DNA from: Changchengzhania lutea
Lineage (GTDB): Bacteria > Bacteroidota > Bacteroidia > Flavobacteriales > Flavobacteriaceae
NCBI RefSeq assembly: GCF_006974145.1
Contig: NZ_CP039456.1
Coordinates: forward strand, 2,386,001-2,450,000
Reading direction: 5' to 3'
DNA: 64,000 bases
Position 1 is the stretch's first letter; every line of letters starts with the position of its first letter. The notes beneath the pieces were generated by a model, which was not told the origin of the DNA, did not search any database, and was given only the letters and a program-made list of their open reading frames with translations. Below, in pieces: positions 35,302-46,600 of the stretch. The position numbers and the translations under genes were made by a program.

Positions 35302-36972
35302 ATGAAAATATTTCTAAAGGCATTTTCGGTTTTGCTGATACTCGTAAGCTGTAAAGAAAATACAAAACAGCATACGCAAGAATCACAAGATATATCCGCT
35401 CAAGAAACCCCTTTTTTGTGGGAAGCAGCGAGTATCTATTTCATGTTGACGGATCGGTTTAATAATGGAGATCCTTCAAATGATGTCAATTTTGAGCGTA
35501 ACAAAAAAACTGGTAAACTAAGGGGTTTTGAAGGAGGAGATATAAAGGGTGTGATTCAGAAAGTAGAAGAGGGATATTTTACGGATTTAGGGGTGAATGC
35601 CATTTGGATGACACCCATTGTTGAGCAAATTCACGGCGGAACAAATGAAGGCACAGGAATAACGTATGGGTTTCATGGCTATTGGACTAAAGACTGGACG
35701 GCCTTAGATCCTAATTTTGGCACCAAAGCCGACTTAAAAAAACTTGTGGAAGTGGCACATGTTAAGGGCATCCGTATTGTGCTTGATGCGGTGATAAATC
35801 ATACAGGACCAGTTACTACAAAAGATCCTGTATGGCCTGAATACTGGGTACGCGTGAGTCCAAAATGTGCATATGATACTTATGAGAATACCATTACATG
35901 CACTTTAGTGGATAATCTTCCAGATATAAAAACAGAACGTAATGACACGGTTAGTTTGCCTCCAAGCCTTATTCAAAAATGGAAAAGCGAAGGCCGTTAT
36001 GAAGAAGAGGTCAATGAATTGGATGCCTTTTTTAGGCGAACGGGGTATCCAAGAGCACCGCGATTTTATATTATTAAATGGCTAACGGATTATATTACAG
36101 AGTTTGGTATTGATGGCTATAGAGCAGATACCGTAAAGCATACTGAGGAATATGTATGGCAAGAATTTAAAACTGAATGTGATTATGCATTCTCAAAATG
36201 GAAAGCAAACCATCCAGAACGTGTTCTAGATAATAATAATTTTTATCTAGTTGGTGAGGTTTATAATTACAATATTAGTTCGGGAAAGACATTTAATTTT
36301 AGTGATAAAGCAGTTAATTATTTTGACAATACGTTTCATAGCTTAATAAATTTCGAATTTAAATACGACGCCACGAAGACTTACGAAACTATTTTTTATA
36401 AATATTCAAAAGTGCTTAACACCGATTTAAAAGGCTATGGCACTTTAAACTATTTAAGCTCACATGACGATTCTAGTCCGTTCGACCCAAGTCGGGAAAA
36501 ATCTTTTGAAACGGCCAATAAGTTATTGTTGTCTCCCGGAACGGCTCAAATTTATTATGGTGATGAATCAGCAAGATCTTTAATTATTGAGGGAACAAAA
36601 GGTGATGCCACTTTAAGATCTTTTATGAATTGGGATGATATAGCCAACAATGATGCAACAAAAACGGTCATGGCACATTGGCAAAAACTAGGACAGTTTA
36701 GAGCGAAGCATCCTGCGGTTGGCGCTGGTGTCCATCAAATGATTACTCAAAAACCCTATGTGTTTTATCGCAGTTATTCCAAAGGGGATTTTGACGATTT
36801 AGTAATTATTGGACTAGATTTAAATAAAGGAAACAAAACGCTGGACATATCACGAGTTTTTAAAAATGGAACGCTGCTGCATGATGCTTATTCCAAGCAA
36901 GATGTAGAGGTTAAAGATGGTGAGGTAACCTTAAGCTCTGAATTCACTGTTATGCTTCTTGAAAAAAAATAA
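35302..36972 (+). CDS. GH13 alpha-amylase lipoprotein, periplasmic MalS-like type
   Basis: A 556-residue lipoprotein (Cys17 in LILVSC). GH13 motifs are IYFMLTDRFNNGDPSND, LDAVINHTGP, GIDGYRADTVKH (nucleophile), FYLVGEVYNYN (acid) and YLSSHDDSSP. The calcium/B-domain region contains the two cysteines CAYDTYENTITC. The pattern resembles periplasmic amylases such as MalS (GH13_19), though the subfamily is from recall. Its TAA stop shares a base with the ATG of the GH97 gene (position 36972), so they are translationally coupled. Confidence 0.9.
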   Translation: MKIFLKAFSVLLILVSCKENTKQHTQESQDISAQETPFLWEAASIYFMLTDRFNNGDPSNDVNFERNKKTGKLRGFEGGDIKGVIQKVEEGYFTDLGVNAIWMTPIVEQIHGGTNEGTGITYGFHGYWTKDWTALDPNFGTKADLKKLVEVAHVKGIRIVLDAVINHTGPVTTKDPVWPEYWVRVSPKCAYDTYENTITCTLVDNLPDIKTERNDTVSLPPSLIQKWKSEGRYEEEVNELDAFFRRTGYPRAPRFYIIKWLTDYITEFGIDGYRADTVKHTEEYVWQEFKTECDYAFSKWKANHPERVLDNNNFYLVGEVYNYNISSGKTFNFSDKAVNYFDNTFHSLINFEFKYDATKTYETIFYKYSKVLNTDLKGYGTLNYLSSHDDSSPFDPSREKSFETANKLLLSPGTAQIYYGDESARSLIIEGTKGDATLRSFMNWDDIANNDATKTVMAHWQKLGQFRAKHPAVGAGVHQMITQKPYVFYRSYSKGDFDDLVIIGLDLNKGNKTLDISRVFKNGTLLHDAYSKQDVEVKDGEVTLSSEFTVMLLEKK

Positions 36973-39089
36973 TGATGAAAAAACTGATTTTACTATTTAT
37001 TTTGATAACGTCGCTGTCATGCAGTCCTAATGTAAATGAACGATTAGAAGTTAAATCTCCCAATTCTAATATAGTGTTGATGTTCGATGTCGATTCAAAA
37101 GGCAAACCCTTTTATAACACGACATTCAATAATCAAACTATTATAGACACGTCCTATTTAGGTTTTAAGCTGATAAATGCGAAGCCTTTAAATGAAGATT
37201 TTAAAGTTGTTAACTCGTCATCACGATCATTTAATGAAACTTGGGATATGCCATGGGGAGAGCAATTACATGTAGTTAATCATTATAATGAATTAAAAGT
37301 AGAGCTTCAAGAAACCTCTCAAACACATAGAAAGCTAAACATTGTTTTTAGGATTTATGACGATGGCTTAGGTTTTCGATATGAATTCCCAGAACAAGAA
37401 CAGTTTAAAGAAGTATTAATTAAAGAAGAGAACACGCAGTTTAATTTAACCAAAGACTATGAAACATTCTGGATTCCAGGTGACTGGGATAGTTATGAGC
37501 ATCTGTATAATACAACGAAGCTTTCAGAAATAAATGCATTAAAATTTGCAAAACACAAAGATTTAGCACAATCTTCTATTCCAGTAAATGCAGTTAATAC
37601 GCCAGTGACAATGGTTAGTGATAAGGGTGTTCATTTGAGTTTCCATGAGGCCGCTTTAGTTGATTATTCAGGTATGACTTTAATGGTTGATACCGAAAAT
37701 CTAAGGTTAAAAAGCAACTTAGTGGGTTCAATAAACACCGATTATAAAGTAAAAAGAAGTTTGCCGTTTGAAACGCCTTGGCGAACCATTCAAATTACAG
37801 ATAATGCACCAGATTTAATTGCATCAAATTTAATAGTGAACTTGAATGAACCCAATGCCTTAGGTGATGTTTCGTGGTTTATACCCATGAAATATACAGG
37901 GGTTTGGTGGGAAATGCACTTGGGGAAATCCTCATGGGATTATGGTATGACTTTAGATGCCAATGGAGCTTGGGTAGACACAGGGAAAGCACATGGAAAA
38001 CACGGAGCAACAACAGAAAACGTTAAGCGATTTATTGATTTTTCAGCAAAAAATAATATAAAGGGCGTATTGGTTGAAGGCTGGAATACGGGATGGGAGC
38101 ATTGGATTGGTTTTGAAGATAGAGAGGGCGTCTTTGATTTTGTAAGCCCATATCCAGATTATGATTTATATGAGGTCGTACGCTATGGTAAAGAAAAGGG
38201 TGTTGATATCATTATGCACCATGAAACCTCTGCGGCTACAGAAACTTATGAAAAACAGCAAGATACGGCCTATGCCTTAATGCAAAGATTGGGAATTCAC
38301 GCCGTAAAATCAGGTTATGTTGGTAAAATTTTGCCTAAAGGCGAGTATCACCACGGACAATACATGGTAAACCAATATAATAGAGCGGCAATAAAAGCAG
38401 CTAAATACCAAATTGCTGTGAATGCCCATGAACCAATAAAAGCTACCGGTTTAAGAAGAACGTATCCTAATATAATTTCACGTGAAGGATTACGAGGTCA
38501 AGAATTTAACGCCTGGTCTACAGACGGCGGAAACCCACCTGAACATTTACCAATAGTAGCGTTCACAAGAATGCTTTCAGGTCCCATTGATTTTACTCCA
38601 GGGATTTTCAATATTAAATTTAATGAATATAAAGACAGCAATCAGGTAAACAACACTTTAGCACAGCAGTTAGCCCTGTACGTGGTGATTTATAGCCCAA
38701 TACAAATGGCGGCAGATTTGGTTGAACATTACGAGGCTAACCCAGAACCACTACAATTTATAAAAGATGTTGGTGTAGATTGGGAAAAAACGATAGTTTT
38801 GAATGGCGCCGTTGGCGATTACGTAACGATTGCCAGAAAAGAACGTAAAACAGGCGATTGGTTTATTGGCGGTATAACTGATGAAAATGCACGGGTTCTT
38901 GATTTAAATTTAGATTTCTTGGATGAAGGGCAAGAATATACAGCAGTTATTTATAAAGATGGAGAAAACGCCCATTGGAACTCTAATCCTTTAGATATTA
39001 GTATTGAAACTATTGAGGTTAATAAAACATCTAAACTTAAAGTAAAATTAGCCCCAGGAGGAGGGTTTGCTATGAGTTTAAAGAAATAA
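36972..39089 (+). CDS. susB: GH97 alpha-glucosidase, SusB type
   Basis: A 705-residue GH97 protein with lipobox ITSLSC (Cys17). The N-terminal beta-sandwich (SPNSNIVLMFDVDSKGKPFY) leads to the catalytic barrel with VWWEMHLGKSSWDYG and GVLVEGWNTGWEHW. Conserved glutamates lie in NAHEPIKATG (E487) and ISREGLRGQEF (E505, E511), and DFTPGIF follows. In SusB-type members, such glutamates catalyse inverting hydrolysis with calcium. It ends the plus-strand operon, supplying periplasmic glucose release alongside the GH31 enzyme. Confidence 0.93.
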   Translation: MMKKLILLFILITSLSCSPNVNERLEVKSPNSNIVLMFDVDSKGKPFYNTTFNNQTIIDTSYLGFKLINAKPLNEDFKVVNSSSRSFNETWDMPWGEQLHVVNHYNELKVELQETSQTHRKLNIVFRIYDDGLGFRYEFPEQEQFKEVLIKEENTQFNLTKDYETFWIPGDWDSYEHLYNTTKLSEINALKFAKHKDLAQSSIPVNAVNTPVTMVSDKGVHLSFHEAALVDYSGMTLMVDTENLRLKSNLVGSINTDYKVKRSLPFETPWRTIQITDNAPDLIASNLIVNLNEPNALGDVSWFIPMKYTGVWWEMHLGKSSWDYGMTLDANGAWVDTGKAHGKHGATTENVKRFIDFSAKNNIKGVLVEGWNTGWEHWIGFEDREGVFDFVSPYPDYDLYEVVRYGKEKGVDIIMHHETSAATETYEKQQDTAYALMQRLGIHAVKSGYVGKILPKGEYHHGQYMVNQYNRAAIKAAKYQIAVNAHEPIKATGLRRTYPNIISREGLRGQEFNAWSTDGGNPPEHLPIVAFTRMLSGPIDFTPGIFNIKFNEYKDSNQVNNTLAQQLALYVVIYSPIQMAADLVEHYEANPEPLQFIKDVGVDWEKTIVLNGAVGDYVTIARKERKTGDWFIGGITDENARVLDLNLDFLDEGQEYTAVIYKDGENAHWNSNPLDISIETIEVNKTSKLKVKLAPGGGFAMSLKK

Positions 39090-39117
39090 AAAGCTCCTCA
39101 ATAAAACATTGAGAAGC
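39086..39117 (-). terminator. Terminator of the small membrane-protein gene, also facing the GH97 operon
   Basis: Arms GCTCCTCAAT (39093-39102) and ATTGAGAAGC (39108-39117) pair over ten positions with one wobble. On the minus strand the stem is followed by T5. It lies between two convergent genes and probably serves both, more strongly on the minus strand. Confidence 0.75.
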
Positions 39118-39147
39118 CCTTCAATTTGAGTTAGTCACTTATTTAAT

Positions 39148-39570
39148 TTATTCAGAACCACTGAACTTGCTATAAACCAGACTAGCAAGAATACCCATAA
39201 TAATATAGAATACTATATAAATAATGGCGTTTATAATGGTGCCAGATAAATCCAATAGATTAGAAGTCGCGTGATCAATTAATCCGCCACCAAGCCCAAT
39301 TAATAGGGCTAACCATATTCCAAATTGCGCACCATGTGACACATTGTGTGTGCCTCTTGCCCATTTTGAATATATGGTGGAGAAAGCAAACCCACCAATC
39401 AGGCACCCAATTCCAAGTATTACCATATTCGGCATGTCTCTCATAAGACCAGCAATTAAGGTGTGGTCTTCTAGCATGGGCTCACCTATTAAGCCCCATA
39501 GCAACCAGCCACCTAAAAAGCCCCAAAGCGCAGTTACAAGCGTTGCGATTAAATTAGTTTTTGAAAACAT
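39148..39570 (-). CDS. Four-helix integral membrane protein, function unknown
   Basis: A 140-residue hydrophobic protein with four predicted membrane helices (LIATLVTALWGFLGGWLLW, MVILGIGCLIGGFAFSTIY, FGIWLALLIGLGGGLIDHA and AIIYIVFYIIMGILASLVY). Gly-rich turns and the His/Asp pair GGLIDHAT occur in the third helix. I recognise it only as a conserved flavobacterial membrane protein. Alone on the minus strand, with its own terminator. Confidence 0.75.
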   Translation of the reverse strand: MFSKTNLIATLVTALWGFLGGWLLWGLIGEPMLEDHTLIAGLMRDMPNMVILGIGCLIGGFAFSTIYSKWARGTHNVSHGAQFGIWLALLIGLGGGLIDHATSNLLDLSGTIINAIIYIVFYIIMGILASLVYSKFSGSE

Positions 39571-39739
39571 ATTGATAGTTTAGTTATTGATTATACGGTT
39601 AAAATTATTCTAAATTATCATATTCATAAATAAATCATAAAATAATTACGAACAATTTAATATGTAATTAAGTTAATAACTCTCCGACCAATAGTAATTA
39701 TTACTATTTTTATAACATTAAAAAAAGAATTTCCAAAAA

Positions 39740-42118
39740 ATGTACAATCTGCAAGAATCGCCCATGCAAATTTCCATAAGTTTTAATAAACTTATGGAGC
39801 ATTATGAGGCTATGGCAAAAGGTAATAACCAGTTTGCTGCTATCAAGGCGCAACATATTTTAGATGTACAAAAACCTTATCCTGTTCTTAGGGATGGGTT
39901 TTCAGATTTTTCCTTGTTGGAAAAATATAAAGAAGAAATTGGTGTTATTCTTCAAGACACGTTTAGTCCAGTATTAACCAATAATGAAATTAAGGCAGCG
40001 TCTGCACCTTTTCAAAATATTATTTTTAATAGTTCAGAACGATTTAAAAATATTATTAAAGCAGCTGGAGATGACTTTGAGTTGCAGATAAAAAACATGC
40101 CCGAAGATGACACCTATATTATTGCATGTGGTATTATCTTAAACTTCTGCTATGGGTACAATCTTAATTTTAAACGGCCTTTCTATTACGAAATACCAGA
40201 TGCAAATGGTGTGACAAGGTTTTATAAAATTCTTTATAATGCCGACTTTACTGAAATAATCCCTACTGAAAAAGCTATTAAAATCACTAAAGAGGATTAT
40301 GATGAATTGATTGATGATTTTGAAAACATTGAGCTGTGGAAAGAAAAATTTCCACCAAATAGTTATATTTTTAAAGGATTTGTGATTTCTAATATATTCG
40401 ATATTACCGATGATCAGTCTATTTCGAATATAAAATCGAACCTCATTGGAGAAAACAAGCATAAGGACCAAAACTTTATAAATAATTTCCAGGAAGTGTT
40501 TCGATCGCTTTTCGGAATCAAGGATCTTCGTGTTGGCTTTTCAATTTATAATCAAGAGGATGATGTTTTTGAGCACGTTTATGGCGAGGGCATGATTAGT
40601 TTTCTGTTAAATGGATTAGAAAATGTGGATTGTAATCAGGCATTGTGCGGTTGGTCATATGATAGATTATTGAAAGAGAATAAATACTTTTCAATTTCAG
40701 ATGTTGACAAATCCTTTACTAGGTCAAAAGGTAAAGCACCACATATTAAAGCGCTACAAGAACAGGGTATTAAGAGTGCTATTTTTGCCCCTATAGCCAA
40801 TGACAAAGGGCTAATGGGGATTTTAGAGATAGTCTCTCAGGAGCCTAAAGTACTCAATAGTATTAATGCAGTGAAGTTAGTTGATGTGATGCCATTTATC
40901 GTATCGGCCGTAGAGCGCTCAAAGAACGAAGAAAAAAATTTAATACGGTCCATAATACAACAGGAATGTACATCTATACACCCAAGTGTGTCTTGGAAAT
41001 TTGAAAAAGCTGCCAAACAGTTTATTATAGATAGAGACCATCTAGGCGATAAAAAAGCGTCTTTTAAAAATATTGTTTTTAAAGATGTGTATCCTTTATT
41101 TGGACAAATTGATGTTAAAGGCTCTTCTGAAGCTAGGAATCTAGCCACTCAAAAAGATTTAGCTTTGCAGTTGTCGGTTATTGAAAAGATTATTAAAAAA
41201 ATTTCAAAAGAAGATAAATTGCCAATTTATGACCAGATTAGATTTCAAATTGAAAATTTCAATGCAGAACTGGCAGATGATTTTAAAGTAAGTAGTGAAC
41301 ACCTTTTAACTGGGTTTTTTAAACAAGAGATTAAACCACTGTTTAAATTCCTTTTAGAAAAAAATACCATTGTAAAAGACGATATAACAGACTATTTCAA
41401 TAAAATTGATGCCGATTTGGATTTAATTTATTTCTATAGAAAACATTACGATGACACGATTGCACTAATAAATAAAAACATGTCAGGCGTGTTAGATGAA
41501 AAGCAGGTAGAAGTCCAAGCCATGTATCCACATTTTTTTGAACGTTTTAAAACGGACGGGGTAGAGCATAATATGTACATTGGTGAATCTATCACCAAAG
41601 AGCATAGTTTTAATCCTATTTATTTATATAATTTGAGGCTCTGGCAATTACAAGTGATGTGTGAAATGGAAAATCATTTCTATCAGAATCAAAGTGATTA
41701 TCCAATAAGTTTAGACGTGGCGTCTATGATTCTAGTATTCAACCAACCCTTGTCTATTAGGTTTAGAATGGATGAAAAACAATTTGATGTAGACGGTACG
41801 TATAATGCCAGATATGAAGTGGTTAAAAAGCGTGTGGATAAAGCTTTGATAAAAGGAACGGAAGAACGAATTACCACCAAGGGAAAAATCAGTATAATTT
41901 ACTCCCAAAAAGAAGACGAAATGGAATACTTAAAATATGTGAAATTTCTTCAGTCAAAAAATATGTTGGCCGATGATATAGAGTTATTGGAGTTACAGGA
42001 TTTACAGGGCGTTACTGGGCTTAAGGCCATTCGCATAGGTCTAATTTATGAAACTAATATTGGCGAAGAAAAATCGTTTTACACTTACAGTGACTTAATG
42101 AAGACCTTAAAGGCCTAA
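39740..42118 (+). CDS. Large GAF-domain protein, function unknown
   Basis: A 792-residue soluble protein. A GAF-like domain covers about residues 250-400 (LFGIKDLRVGFSIYNQ, CGWSYDRLLKENKYFSISDV and GIKSAIFAPIANDKGLMGILEIVSQ). The first 250 residues are helical without a recognised fold, and the last 390 residues are helical with no catalytic motif I can name. It lacks kinase, GGDEF or HTH signatures. It converges on the HD-PycTM gene with no gap (stops at 42118 and 42119). GAF domains often bind cyclic nucleotides or other small ligands, which is suggestive beside an effector of a cyclic-nucleotide system, but a link is only inferred. Confidence 0.75.
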   Translation: MYNLQESPMQISISFNKLMEHYEAMAKGNNQFAAIKAQHILDVQKPYPVLRDGFSDFSLLEKYKEEIGVILQDTFSPVLTNNEIKAASAPFQNIIFNSSERFKNIIKAAGDDFELQIKNMPEDDTYIIACGIILNFCYGYNLNFKRPFYYEIPDANGVTRFYKILYNADFTEIIPTEKAIKITKEDYDELIDDFENIELWKEKFPPNSYIFKGFVISNIFDITDDQSISNIKSNLIGENKHKDQNFINNFQEVFRSLFGIKDLRVGFSIYNQEDDVFEHVYGEGMISFLLNGLENVDCNQALCGWSYDRLLKENKYFSISDVDKSFTRSKGKAPHIKALQEQGIKSAIFAPIANDKGLMGILEIVSQEPKVLNSINAVKLVDVMPFIVSAVERSKNEEKNLIRSIIQQECTSIHPSVSWKFEKAAKQFIIDRDHLGDKKASFKNIVFKDVYPLFGQIDVKGSSEARNLATQKDLALQLSVIEKIIKKISKEDKLPIYDQIRFQIENFNAELADDFKVSSEHLLTGFFKQEIKPLFKFLLEKNTIVKDDITDYFNKIDADLDLIYFYRKHYDDTIALINKNMSGVLDEKQVEVQAMYPHFFERFKTDGVEHNMYIGESITKEHSFNPIYLYNLRLWQLQVMCEMENHFYQNQSDYPISLDVASMILVFNQPLSIRFRMDEKQFDVDGTYNARYEVVKKRVDKALIKGTEERITTKGKISIIYSQKEDEMEYLKYVKFLQSKNMLADDIELLELQDLQGVTGLKAIRIGLIYETNIGEEKSFYTYSDLMKTLKA

Positions 42119-43393
42119 TTAACCTAATCTATAAGTTTTATTAAGTTCTGGTGTCACCACATCTATTTGCATGGATGTGGGATCTGTTGGTAACACATCT
42201 TTTAATTCTGCTCCAGGATGAGTTTTTAATGCCACTCCAAATGCGATTACAGAAACAATCATGCCTGTCATGAAAATGGTGTACGTTACTCTAAGAATAC
42301 GATATTTTCGTTCTAACACTTTACCAAGAAAATATAAATCCTTAGTTAGACTACTATAGACGTAATCTTTATCTTTTATCAATTCATTGACTGCCCATTC
42401 ATATTCCTTGAGTTCCATTTTATGAAAATTACCAAAGAACGTCAGGTTCACATCTTTATTGGCAACATCTTCTTTGGTGAACTCCCCACTTGTAACATTG
42501 GGTCTTGTCGCAATAATAGATAATACCATAGAGATAACACAGGACAGTGTAAAAATGGCTGTAGGGTAAATCAAATAGGCATTAGTGTCTAATTTTGAAA
42601 TAAGGTTGGCCAATACCAACGAAATGATAATGGCATTTACAGACAGTAATATATTGGCTTTGGTGTCTGCAATATCACTTAACTTTATATGATTTCTTAA
42701 AGCCACTCTATAAAACGTTTGAATCCCACGCTCAGGACTTGCGTTTTTGTATTGTGCTTTAAATTTGGCCTTCATCTCCTCTGTCTTCATTTTGCTCTTT
42801 GCCTTTTTCTTGGTTTTTATAAGTTTAGATAAATTCTTTTCCTTTCGAGGTTGCCAATTTTTCAAAGCATAATCTGTATAAAATTCATGCTTCTTAGAAA
42901 GAACTTTTATATTCTCATCAAGCCATTCAGAAGGCGAATAGGTTTTAATCCCCTGTATTTCTAATTCTTTTCTTAAGAATTCGCTTGCCTCTGGAAAGTA
43001 TTTTTTTCCAAAATGAGAAGCATCAGCATCTCTAATAATTTTACCCAAATGTGTACTAGGAGAGTCTTTAAACTTGGTTTCCATAATACATTTTTCAACC
43101 TCATTAATGGTGGCTTCCTCAACTTTGTTTTCTTTTAAAAAGTCATCTGCAATTTTTACACTTTCCTCTTCATGTCCATCTCTAACTTTAGTATATCCAG
43201 TATCATGAAGTAGAGCAGCAAGTTGTAGAACTAGTGCATCATGCTCATTAATATCGCTATTTTCGATAATCTCTCTAGTACTTTTTAAAACACGTTCGGT
43301 ATGTGTATGATTGTGATAAAGAAAGGTGTTATCCAAATCGTTTTTAAATAAATCAAAGACAAACTTTTCGGTTTTTTCAATAATATTAGACAT
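42119..43393 (-). CDS. HD phosphohydrolase domain fused to Pycsar-type transmembrane effector (PycTM/DUF5706)
   Basis: A 424-residue two-part protein. Residues about 20-185 form an HD domain: YHNHTHTERVL (first His), ALLHDTGYT (the HD pair) and IIRDADASHFG (last Asp). After a highly charged linker (KKKAKSKMKTEEMKAKFKA) comes a PycTM domain: RNHIKLSDIADTKANILLSV is its hallmark, followed by two membrane helices (IIISLVLANLI and YPTAIFTLSCVISMVLSIIA) and a third near the end (TIFMTGMIVSVIAFGVAL). In Pycsar defence, PycTM proteins respond to cyclic pyrimidines and damage the membrane. Here no cyclase is adjacent. The HD part could hydrolyse a nucleotide second messenger. Function uncertain. Confidence 0.85.
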   Translation of the reverse strand: MSNIIEKTEKFVFDLFKNDLDNTFLYHNHTHTERVLKSTREIIENSDINEHDALVLQLAALLHDTGYTKVRDGHEEESVKIADDFLKENKVEEATINEVEKCIMETKFKDSPSTHLGKIIRDADASHFGKKYFPEASEFLRKELEIQGIKTYSPSEWLDENIKVLSKKHEFYTDYALKNWQPRKEKNLSKLIKTKKKAKSKMKTEEMKAKFKAQYKNASPERGIQTFYRVALRNHIKLSDIADTKANILLSVNAIIISLVLANLISKLDTNAYLIYPTAIFTLSCVISMVLSIIATRPNVTSGEFTKEDVANKDVNLTFFGNFHKMELKEYEWAVNELIKDKDYVYSSLTKDLYFLGKVLERKYRILRVTYTIFMTGMIVSVIAFGVALKTHPGAELKDVLPTDPTSMQIDVVTPELNKTYRLG

Positions 43394-43607
43394 GCTGAAG
43401 ATTTTTTAAAAATTGTAATGCAAAATACAGAAAAATTAGTCACAAATATTAACCTTATCAAAATTAAAAGTAGTTGTAACCAAATATTTCAATATTTAGG
43501 TTTTCGTTGTATCTTAGAAACCTGAGATTATCGAGGTAAATATTTAACCGAATGAAGTAAACATACCGTAAGATTGCTTTATCTTTATTTTTTTAAAAGA
43601 CAACTAA

Positions 43608-46600
43608 ATGAAACATATTATTAAATATTTTACAGGCATTTTACTAATTGTTCTAATCCATTCTTGTGCTACCTATGAACCACAATATGCCAATGAAGAA
43701 GACAAGCAGAATATATTCCCTGAAAAAGAAATTGATAAAACATTTTATTTAATTGGAGACGCTGGTTTATCACCACAAGACGGTATGTCATTAGCACTAA
43801 CAGCTTTTAATAAACATATTGAAGGCAAGAAAACAAAAAATGACTACACGCTTTTTTTAGGGGACAATATTTATCCTGCTGGATTACCAGACAAAGGAGA
43901 AGAGGGAAGGTCCAGTGCGGAAAATGCATTAGAGGCACAAGCAAAATCTGTTAAAGGCTTTAAGGGAGAAACCATTTTTATTCCAGGGAATCACGATTGG
44001 TACGCAGGCGGATTAAAAGGATTAAAGCGTGAAGAAAAATATGTTGATGATTTATTGGGAAAAAACACATTTCAACCCGAAGATGGCTGCCCGCTTAAAA
44101 GTATTGATGTTAGTGAAACCATACAATTAATTATTATTGACACCCAATGGTATTTAGAAAATTGGAATCAGCATCCAACTATGAACGACGAGTGCGAAAT
44201 TAAAACCAGAGCACGGTTTTTTGAAGAAATAGAAGGTGAATTAAAAAAGGCACAAAATAAAACGACCGTTTTTGCCATGCATCACCCCATGTATACCAAT
44301 GGTTCGCATGGTGGTAAATATGCTTTGAAAAAACATTTGTACCCGTTTCAGAGTAAAACGCCACTTCCAGGAATTGCATCGTTTATAACACAACTTAGGA
44401 CCCAAGGTGGTGTCTCCATTCAAGATCGATATAACGAAAGTTACCATGAATTAATGAGTCGTTTAGAAACCATGACTTTTGGTGCTGATAATATTGTATT
44501 CGTTTCGGGGCATGAGCATACCTTGCAGTACATAGAAAATAAAGGCATTAAGCAAATTGTTTCAGGTTCTGGTGCTAAGGCGTCTTTTGCGGAGTTGAGT
44601 GATAACGGCTTGTTTTCATCAGGAGAACAAGGTTTTGTGGAGCTTACTATCTTTAAGGACGGAAGCAGTTGGGTAAAATATTTTGGTGAGGAAAATGGCG
44701 AACCTAAATTATTATTTCAAAAAGAGGTTTATCCTCCAACTGAGTATTTTGATGTTTCGCATTTACCAAATGCCTTTCCACAAGAAGTTGAAGTGTCTAT
44801 TTATTCAGAGGAAGAAACTGAGAAAACAGATTTTTTTAAATCGGTTTGGGGTGATCGTTACAGAGAGGTCTATGGCACCAAGATAAAAGCAAAAGTAGCA
44901 ACCATCGACACGTTATACGGTGGCTTGGAAGTGGTAAGAAAGGGTGGTGGCCACCAAACACGTTCACTGCGTTTAATAACAAAAGACGGAAAGGAATTAA
45001 ATATGAGGGCACTCAGAAAAAGTGCGACACAGTATCTGCAGTCCGTTATTTTTAAAGACACCTATATTCAGGATGACTTTGAAAAAACAGCTATAGAAAG
45101 TTTAATTTTAGACTTTTATACGGCAGCACATCCCTATGCATTTAGTGTAGTTCCAGATTTATCGGATGCCGCTAAGATTTATCATACCAATCCAAAACTA
45201 TATTATATCCCAAAGCATAAAGCACTAGGGGATTATAACACGGAATATGGCGGGGAGCTGTATATGATTGAAGAACGCCCGGAAGAAGCTTATACAAATG
45301 AAAGGAACTTTGGTTACGCCGATGATATTGAAAGTACGCATGATATTATTGAAAAAAGTCGCGAAGATGAAAAATATAAAATCGATGAAAATGCCTTTGT
45401 AAGGGCAAGATTATTTGATATGCTTATAGGGGATTGGGACAGACACCAGGATCAATGGCGTTGGGCACAGTTTGATATGGAAAATGGAGACAAGTATTTT
45501 AGACCTATTCCTAGAGACCGAGATCAAGTTTTTTCAAATTTTGATGGCGCTTTATTGGGGATTATGAAAATTATTTCTGGTTCTACAAAACAACTTCAAG
45601 TTTATGACGAAGAGCTAAAAGATATTGAATGGATGAACAGTGCTGGTATTAAACTAGATCGTGTTATGGTTCAGCAAGCCGATAAAGAAACATGGTTAAA
45701 GCACGCCAAGTTTCTTCAAGAAAATGTAACTGATGACGTTATTGACAAGGCCTTTTTAAAAGTACCTGAAGAAGTACGAGACGAAACACTTCAAGAAATA
45801 AAAGAAAAGCTTAAAGGTAGGCGTGGAAACCTTCAAGACATTGCAACTCGCTATTATAATTACTTAAATGAACTTGTGATATTAACAGGAACTGATAAAG
45901 ACGATTATATCGAGGTTACACGAGTAGGTGATAAAGAAACCAATATTAAAATTTCTAGAATTAAAGATGGTGAGAAAGGGGAAGTTATCGTTGATAAGAC
46001 CTTCAATAAAGACATCACAAAGGAAATCTGGATTTATGGATTAGATGACAAAGATGTTTTTGAAGTCACTGGACAAGCGAACAATTTAATTTTTACAAGA
46101 CTTATAGGGGGTCAGGAAAATGACACCTATATTATAAAAAACGGTAGACGCATAAAGGTGTATGACCATGAAAGTAAAAAGAATACCGTTCAAGAAAACA
46201 ATGGTGCTAAAATTAGAATGACCGATGTGTACAACTTGAATCTGTTTGACTTTAATAAAAACATTGTAAGAAATGGCGTTATTACACCGGCCATTGGGTT
46301 TAATCCAGACGATGGCTTTTTATTAGGGCTGTCCATGGTTAAAACAACCAATGGGTTTCAGCGAAATCCATTTTCCCAACAACATAGATTTAAAGGTGGA
46401 TATTATTTTGCAACCAAAGGCTTCTCCTTAAATTATGATGGCGAATTTGCTAACATCATGAATGACTGGAATTTACACATCGGCGGACAATTTACCACCG
46501 AAAATTTCACGAATAACTTTTTTGGCTATGGTAATGAAACGGTGAACAATGATGATGAATTAGATTTAGATTACAACAGGGTTAAAACAAGTATCCTTGC

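Noticed and set aside
11387-39089. Open frames on the opposite strand of the starch genes
   Set aside because: They are shadows of long, conserved genes and show no family motifs.
42119-43393. A complete Pycsar defence operon
   Set aside because: No nucleotidyl cyclase gene is found on either side within the window, so only an effector-type domain can be claimed.
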